NCBI GenBank assembly: GCA_017165825.1
Contig: CM029372.1
Span: 5,236,042-5,300,041 of the forward strand
From: Hepsetus odoe
Taxonomy: Eukaryota > Chordata > Actinopteri > Characiformes > Hepsetidae
Length of the DNA: 64,000 nt
Reading direction: 5' to 3'
The translations under genes were made by a program, and so were the position numbers. Positions 51,401 to 60,400 of the stretch are shown in pieces (within the stretch, counting starts at the first letter, position 1; the number at the start of each line of letters is the position of its first letter). The notes under the pieces were generated by a model. It made no database searches, was not told where the DNA came from, and saw only the letters and a list, made by a program, of their open reading frames with translations.

Positions 51401-54400
51401 GGAAGCACAGCAGACAAGGCCATGAGTGATCAAGGATGGGTGATCAACTTGTTATGAGCTTGTAATTTACCACAGAAGAAAAAGACACATATTTTGTGAC
51501 AACTGAATGCCAAAAGTCTGGAGGCAAAAACTTACTAAACTTAAATGAGTTTTATTTTTATTTAGTTTCCTGAGGTTTTATGCGAGTAAGCTCGAGCTTC
51601 ATCAGCTCAACTAGATAATGTTAAGAGTTTATAAATAAGATCCTCTTCTTCGTCTTCATCTTTCGGCTGCTCCCGTTTAAGGGTCGCCACAGCGGATCAT
51701 CCGTTTCCATTTCTTCCTGTCCTCTGCATCTTCTTCCTTCACCATGTATAAACCTCCTCTTTGGTCTTCCTCTACTCCTCTTTCCTGGCAGCTCCATCTT
51801 CAACATCCTCCTCCCAATATAATCCTCATCTCTCCTCTGCACATGTCCAAACCAACGCAACCTTGCTTCTCACTCGAAATCGTCTAACCTGAGCTGTCCC
51901 TCTAATATACTCATTTCTAATCCTGTCCATACTCATCCCACCCAACGAAAAATCTCAGCATCTTTAACTCTGACACCTCCAGCTCCGCCTCCTGTCTTTT
52001 CATCCGCCAACGTTTCCAGCCATTCTTCCATAGCTGGTCTTACTCTTTGTGCTGTAAACCTTCCCCTTCACTCTCGCTGGTAGCGGTCTGTTACAAATCA
52101 CTCCAGCCACTCTTCTCCACCCAAGTTTGTAAATAAAATAAAGCTAGCTAATTTAAAAAAATGTAATCAACAAATATTTTGAGGGCTTTGTTCTAATGTA
52201 GTTTGGTGTATTTTAGGGAATGTATTTATATATTCTCTAATGGCAGTAAACTATGTTATATTAGTTATATGTTATGTGAAGTTCATCAGTGCGTTCATCT
52301 TTAAAAAAGCCTAAAACTACACTAGGATATGTAATATTCTGTATTATAGCATTGCATTCTTTAGCCTTGTCTGTCTGATAGATTGTACATTACTGAGTCC
52401 TTTGTTTTTGGCCATTAATGTTCTCTTATTAAAATACCCATCATGAATCATGCAAATTTTTTTTTTAAACCGTCAGGAACCCCTATTACTATGAAGACTG
52501 TATAAGTACTTCTAAAGGCTTAAAAACATGTCTTGCATTCTTTTTCCAGAAAAACATGGGAAATATTCTGAAATATTTTTTCAATTCTGATTATTTGCTG
52601 TCAAATTGCATCATAGCTCATTATCATAAAATTAACAGGAGTTGAACTATTGAAGCTGAGAAGTAGCCAAAATGTGCTGCACTTTGCTGGGCTTTACGGT
52701 TGGCTTGAAAATGAATGATCCATGGTTACTTTCTCGTCCTCGCTGCTTGCAGCATAGTAAGAAAAAGGTAAAACCAGAAAATTTCAAACCAGATCTTCAA
52801 TTCCAGGCCTTACATGACGTTCTCTGTTCTAGATTTTGTAATTAGCGGTAGCTAAATTAACTGTTGATGTAATTGTTCGACACCTAGTGTTATATAAACA
52901 GTACAAGTGACCTTAAGAGGGTTCTGTAGTATCAGTTTAAAGATAGAAGTGATGGTAACAAAGTTTTTTTTTTTGAGGAATACATTGATAGAGATAAAAG
53001 GCCAGAACTTTTAAGTTGTAGACAAAAAAATTTGCATAAGCTGACCTGGGCAGGCACTTTAGCGTCTTTCTCCAACACACTCAGGTCTTTGTAAAGTTCA
53101 CGGTGTTTGTCTTTCAGGACCTGCAGACTGGCATCCATGGCCTGATCCAAAGCCTCATAGTCATATGAGGAAGACTTGCGTATGCGCTGAAACTGCTTCT
53201 TCTGCAGCTGTCGCAGGTAGTACCCCCAGCGTTCAGGAAACTCTCTCAGCAGTGCTCCAATCAGAGATACCACCAGAGGAGAGCCTGAAGAAGCAAAACA
53301 AATTCAGCAAAGAGTGTAAAATCCAATGATAAAGTGCAACAATGAGGCTGGTCTATAAAAATTAGACAAGTTAAAGTGCTGCACAAATATCCAGTGGGTT
53401 TTTTTTAGCTGGAGATTTTCATCTCTGGGAAACGGGGAACAATTGCAGCGTGCATCTTTCATACGGACGTGTTCCATTTAAACCAAATGAACTCAAAGGA
53501 CGAGCTCCAACCCCGACCATCAAAAGAGCCAGCAAAACATCACAGCTAAAAATCAGGAAAATCTGAACACTATTAAATACAAATATCATAAGGCATTGTT
53601 AATATTCAAGCTAGTTTGATAACATATGGCTCATGGGACAGACCTGCAGCCACACTCATAATAATGCAAATTGGAAAGACTTGTTATAACTAGATTTCAT
53701 GAAAATACAATGCAATACAATACAATACATAATGCATATCTAATAATAAATGCATATCTAAACAAGAACTAGGCACCAGTATTTGTAGATGCTGAACTTA
53801 ATATTTAAAGCATAATAAGTATAATGCAATTATCACTATAATAACGATATTTGTAGATCAACATGTTAAACTAGGCACCAAAAAGTATTTGGAGATGTTA
53901 TATTTAATAATACTGAAAATTTTCAAAAAATTAAAATTCATAGAAAATTACTGTCTAAATAAACCCTGTTTTTTCATCTATTTTTTTAACAAACAGTGTA
54001 AAATAAATAATAATAATAAATAAACAATAAAATACAAGAATGAAGCTGGTCTATGAGGATTTGGCAAACAGATTGTTGGTGTTTCTGTGCCAACTGGTGC
54101 AGATACTGTAAAAAAGGAAATTATACATAAAGGAGAGGATCGACATGGTCAGCTAGCGATACAAAATCCCAGCCATTCAGCTCAGGTTGTTCCATTTATC
54201 CTGAACTTCTCTTTAAAGGATTTCCTATTTTTAACTGAGAGAACAGTACGATCTTCTTTGACATTGCATGGTGGCCCACATTTGTAATGTGTCTTCGGGG
54301 TACATTACTAAGGGCTCTTTAGTCAGGATTACTGTAGTGAAGTGGAAGTGACCATTTGTCACTCAGTGCACCAAAACAAAATGCTTTTTCTGTATTTAAA

Positions 54401-57400
54401 ATATTAACCCCATTGGAGCAGAGCCTGGGAAGCAGTGCTCAAGCGTAACTCAGGGTAACCTTTTGGCGCAGGACTCAATCCAACATTCCTCTGATCATTT
54501 GACCTTGTACCTAACAACCACTCTAGCCTAAACTTAAATTCATCTTAAAAAATGTATTGTATCATCTGTTCTAGTTGTGCTTGATTCTTTCTCTCAATAA
54601 GCTATCAAACCAAGCCCTCTCAGTGACACAGCACATTTAATGATTTGTATACACGCAGCAGTTTCCTGAAATCTATATATTTTGACACTGACTGGAAACC
54701 AGTGAAATAATCTGTGTACCAGTGTGTTCACATCTCTACATCGTTGTAAAAAGAATAATTTGTATAAATTATTGCACCAGCATTCTGAACAAGATGAAGC
54801 TTTCTGATGGATTTTTTGGGAGGCCAATGTTTTTCTGGATCTTCTGCAGTTGTCATTCGTAGGTTGCCCTGAGGTACCTTTGAGCAACGTACCGTCCTCA
54901 GGCAGCGGCGGCCTAGTGGTTAGGGAGTTGGCCCCAGGATCAGAATGTTGTGGGGTTCGAATCCCAGACCAGTAGGTTACCCTGAGGTACCCTTGAGATT
55001 CAATTTTTTTTTTTTTTTGGATAATATGATTATTAATGCTGAGTTTGCAATCAGTTGGGCTAGGTTGTTCACTTGCCATTTAGTGCTTAAACCTTAATAG
55101 GAAATTATAAGAAATAAAGATGCATACAATTGTTGACAAGTTCAACGCATTTACACAAACGGTCTATCAGAATGTAAACGGGACAATTTTTTTTTTTTTT
55201 GTCCTTCAGAGTTTAGATAGTGTGTGTAAAGTCAATGCTAGAAATGACCTGACATCAGGTGCAACAAAGGTCCCAGGAATCTAGATACTGTTCCTGAAAA
55301 TCCGGCCCAGTTTTACAGTGTGTCTACAAGAATACTATCCAATAGAATCCAAAAGTAGCAGAGCTGATACTTTGGCTAGATCTAAGTTTAGCTGGATGTC
55401 ATTTAGAAGCTGAGTCGGCACATGCTTTTTCATAACTATGCCTAAAATAAGGATGTTGCAAAGAGTCTGTAGGGATCTGGATTGTTCTTTTTCAAGAGAA
55501 GTTTAAAAACTGCTATCGTCAATGAATCTGGGAAGATGCTGGAGATGAATCATTTGCAAAAGGTCCTTATTCAAGCAGTTAAACCCACATACAAGGTTAG
55601 AAAAAGGACAAAAAAGGACACAGGCTGTGCTCAAACCTTAACAAAACGTGTTCAGTGCCATGTTGTGTGAGGAACTGCTTTTTTACTAGCACTGTCTGAT
55701 GTTTGTTATTTTGTCTCTGTCTGATTGCATCAAATTCATAACACTTATTGAGAGAGGACACTTCCTCTTCTTTCAGCTTCTCCATTTCTTCCTGTCCTCT
55801 TGTATCTTCCTCCTTTAAACCAACTGTTTGTATGTCCTCTTGCACAACATCCATAAACCTCCTCTTTTCCTCTTTCCATCTTATATAATCCTCGTCTCTC
55901 CTCTGGCCATTTTCCTCCACCCATTCCAACCTGCTGGCACGCTCTTCTTCACTGCTCTTCCACACTCGCCGTTACTCAGAACTGTTGATTCCAAGTATTA
56001 AAACTGCTCCACCTTTGTCACCTCTACCTATCCACTCCACTTTCCTCTCTTTCATTCACACTCATGTATTCTGTCTTTGTCCTTATTGTGTCAAACAATC
56101 TGGTTAGAAACTCCCTGCAATCTCTCCTAAACACAATGTTCCCACAGGTATATCATATGCACCAACTGCCTTTCCATTCATCCTCTGCCTTGCTGCCCTT
56201 ACTTCCATCTTGGTAATCTGCAGCACTTCCTGGTTCACTATCCTCACATCATCTAATCATCTCTCTCTCTCTTGCTCTCTTCATTCATCAGCCCTCAGAG
56301 CACTCTTTCCATCTGCTCAACATGCTCTGGTCATTTGTGAGCACATTTCAATTTCAATACTTTATCGCCCTGACCTGCTGCACATCTTTCCCAGCTCTGT
56401 AGCTCTTTCTAATCAGTAAAGGGTTTTTTTTCTCTCTCCTTACTTTCCAACTTCTTATCCCATTCACCATATACCTTATCTTTAGCCTTCGCCCTGCCCT
56501 TCATCTCCTTATACTCCTGTCTACTTTCACTCTGACTATCCCACTTCTTCGCTTGTCTCTTCTTCTGCATACACTCCTGGACTTCTGGGTTCCACCACCA
56601 GGTTTCCTTATCCTCCATCTTCTGTCCAGATGTCACACCAAATCCCACTCTAGTTGTCTTCCTTACCACTTTTGCAGTAGTTGATCAGCAACCTGGGAAG
56701 TCTTCACTACGTCCCAGTGTCTTGCCTGAATTCCACCTTGTAGTCTTCCTTCTTCAGCTTTCACCCTTTGATCCTTGACTGCCCTCACTTTCCTCCTCTT
56801 CTTGACCTCCCAGGTCATCCTACAGACCACCTTCCTATGCTGTTTAGCTACACTCACCTCTGCCACTACTCTGCAGTCTCCAATCTCCTTCAGACTGACT
56901 CTCCTAAAAAGGATATAATCCACCTCTGTGCATCTTCCTCCACTCTTATACGTCTCCCTGTGCTCCTCCCTCTTCTTAAAATAAGTACTAACTACAGCCA
57001 TTTCCATCCTTTTAGCAAAATCTACAACCTCATCTGACCTTCAGCATTCCTCTCCCATCTATTCTCCTGCACACACAATATACACTATCAACCTTCCTTC
57101 TCTCCATCATGTCGGCTAATTCTCTACCTTTAACAGTCATGCTGCCACCATTCAAAAGTCCTACCCTACAGTAATCAGATTGCAGGAGTTGTTACAGATT
57201 TTGTTAATGACTCATTCCGGTAGTTAATGTTTACTTATGTATGAGCACTTGAGCTCAGAGTGCTTATCTTGATTAATTCACCCTTTCTATGTTACAAATT
57301 GGGAGAGTCAGGTATTTTAAACCAATAAGTAAAATGGCCCTGAGTGGCTTAATACTTTTGTAAATAGATCAATAAATAATAAAATACATAACTGTTTAAT

Positions 57401-60400
57401 TAATCAGTTAACTTTATTCAGTTTGCATTTATACAGTTTTATTGGCCATTCTATACTGAAGTGATCAATTGTGTAAATCCTTTTGTTTTCAACAAAAGGG
57501 ACAGAATTTTAAACTTTAAGATTTCCATGAGAGTGGCTCCTCAACTCACAAATTTTAATGCAAGTCCCTGCCGTATTTATGAAAAACAGTTGGCATGATT
57601 GATGATGAGCTATCTTTCTCCTCTCATATCGTTAATCTTCCTAGGTCGTACAGACACCTTCTTTTCAACATCAGAAGAATTCGTCCTTTTCTCTCCATCC
57701 ATGCTACCCAGCTGCTTGTCCAGTCTCTGGCCATCTCTAAACTGGACTACTGTAACTCTCTTCTGGCAGGTATTCCACTGACGGCAACAAAACCACTACA
57801 GTTGATTCAGAACACTGCTGCAAGACTCGTATTCAACCGTCCCAAGTTTTCTTCTTCCACACCTCTGCTGCGAGACCTGCACTGGCTCCCTGTGGCTGTT
57901 CGTATCAGGTAAATATCTTTAATACTTGTTTACAAGGCCAAAAACTTCCCCTAGTGGTCAGAACTGCTGAAACCCTTGAAGCGGCGGTTAAAGACTCACC
58001 TGTTCAAAGAATTGCTAAGGTAATAATCTTCCTAAACAGTCCTACTATTTTACCTCAGCAGTTTTCTCTCATTTCATATAAATAAAAAAATAAAAAATGA
58101 ATAGCACTTTCTTTGGGTTCTAGTCACAGGGCTGATAAATAAATCACTAAAATGAAGATCAAATGTGGAGAAAAAGCACTGTTCAATTCAATTCAATTTA
58201 TTCTTATATAGCGCCTTTTACAACACAGTTGCCCCAAGGCACTTTACAATGGTGGTGGATGGTGGAACAGGTTACAGTAAGTCACTGTTGTAAGTCACTC
58301 TGGATAAGAGCATCTGCTAAATGCCGAAAGTGTAAATGTAAATTTTAAACAAACCCAAATATATTAAAAGAAAAAAAAAAAAAAAGATAGCCTTGCTGTA
58401 GTAAAACTTGTTTAAGATTACATTTATACATTACTCCCATAGTAAAGCAGTGCTTTCTTGTTTTTCTTTTTCAAACATGCAGTTTTGTCCAGATGATGCA
58501 CTGATTACTGCATCATTTGGTATCAGTGATTAATATGTTAAAGTAGTACCTTTGCATTCCTTTACAATGCTGCGGGCCTGCTCTGGAAGACTGTGAGGGT
58601 TCCTGTTTACATAGAGAGCAAGAATTTCCAAAGCTTTCTCTTCACCGAGACCACTCTCCACTTGCACAGCATGCCTCAGACCTGCAGACACACAAATAAT
58701 TAATGCTCAATAATCTTCAAGTAACAAAAGGAAGCAAATATGCAGTGTAATTTTTAATATAACAATAGGACAAAACATAATTTAACCTTACCTTACTTAA
58801 CCCAGTAAAGAGATATTTCTAGAGACATTTTCCCATTTATTTGAATCATCACCCAGAATAACAGGACTTTGTGCTACAGGGTTTCTACCAGCTATAGTGG
58901 TTAGGGAGTTAGCCCCAGCATAGGAAGTAGGAAGGTCATGGGTTCGAATCCCAGACCAGTAGGTTGCCCTGAGGTACCCTTGAACAAGGTACTGTCCCCA
59001 TCACTGCTCTCTGGGTGCTTTAAATAGCTGTCCCCACCTGCATGTGTGTGTATGGGTGAAAAGCAGCGGTTGAGTTAGAGGGCTGTGCTGTGTTTCTCAA
59101 TGACAAAACAGTCACTTCCACTTTCAATTTTTGAAAGTGCAACCACACTTTCAGAAAAGCATTACAATCACAAATGGCATATTACCAAGCTGCTTTATTG
59201 GATCAACAATGAATGATATCCTATTCATGTATTTATGCAAAATTGCAGTTTGTGAGAAAATATAATAAATAAATAAATAAATAAATAAAAGTAATATCAA
59301 CATTGCCATATCCAGCACCTGAAAGCAGTCATGGGGACTGTACCTTGCTCAAGGAATCTCAGGGTTACCTTCGGATCTGTGACTCAAAGCAACAACCTTC
59401 CGATTATGGGGCCTAATTAATAAAACACTTGTTTGCTTAAGCAATTAAAATTAACCAACTTTAGAAAATCAGTAAAAAAGAAAAATCACCACCTGTAAAC
59501 CTTGCAAAAATGATGAATTCAGCAAATTATCAAAATAAAAAATGAATTACCCACCGCTCACAGAGTCAGTCAGACTCCGGTTCCTAGTGGTCAAAAGAAC
59601 TCGACACTGGATGTCAAAAGCCCTGAGAGCACAGCTGTCCCACACATCATCCAGAATAATAAGAGCCCTGTGAGAGAAGAAAAAGAATAAGTCTAAACAA
59701 AGTCCCCTTCTACCGAGCTGCAAGTGTCATTTTCATCATAATTACAGGACTCCGAAGCTTTCCACGAGTATTCTCCATCACAGCAGTTCACACATTTCTG
59801 TCACCTGTGATAGTTCTCAATTTATACAGAATCACATCCTATACCAGCTTCTTCAAGTCCATTTTCTGAACCTTTATACACGGACAACACTGACCACACT
59901 AGCTTACACGATCCTAATACTAAGATATGCATGTGAAAGATCTGCTAATGCTAAACATAGCACTCACAGCTACAAGTATGGAATCAATGTCAGATGCAAT
60001 GCTATCTGGATTACCTGGGAAACCTGCGGAGCATAAGGAAGCGCAAACGTTCTTTTGCCTCCTCAATGGAACCGGGCGGCCTCTGGGATGTGTCTGGCAT
60101 TCGGAGCTGCTCCAGTCTAAAACACAAAGATTGCATCCTCACCAGCAGGTCTGCTCTCTCACATTTGCCAACAGACAGCCAATGGACACCATCAGGAAAG
60201 CACTCTTCATTTGAAAGACAAAGAAGAGAGAGAGATCAGTCCATTAATTTCAAGCCTATAAACGGATTTGTCAATACAAGTCATCCTTTGAGCTGTGCTA
60301 TAATACATAGCTTAAAAAACTTGACCTTTTTATTAAGAATAAACAGATTAAAGAGATGCTACATCTATCTGTCTTGCTCGGCAGGATGTTATTTGCATTG

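Noticed and set aside
54594..55079. 161-codon minus-strand frame
   Set aside because: Runs through SINE pieces and a poly(T) tract; composition and position mark it as repeat-derived.
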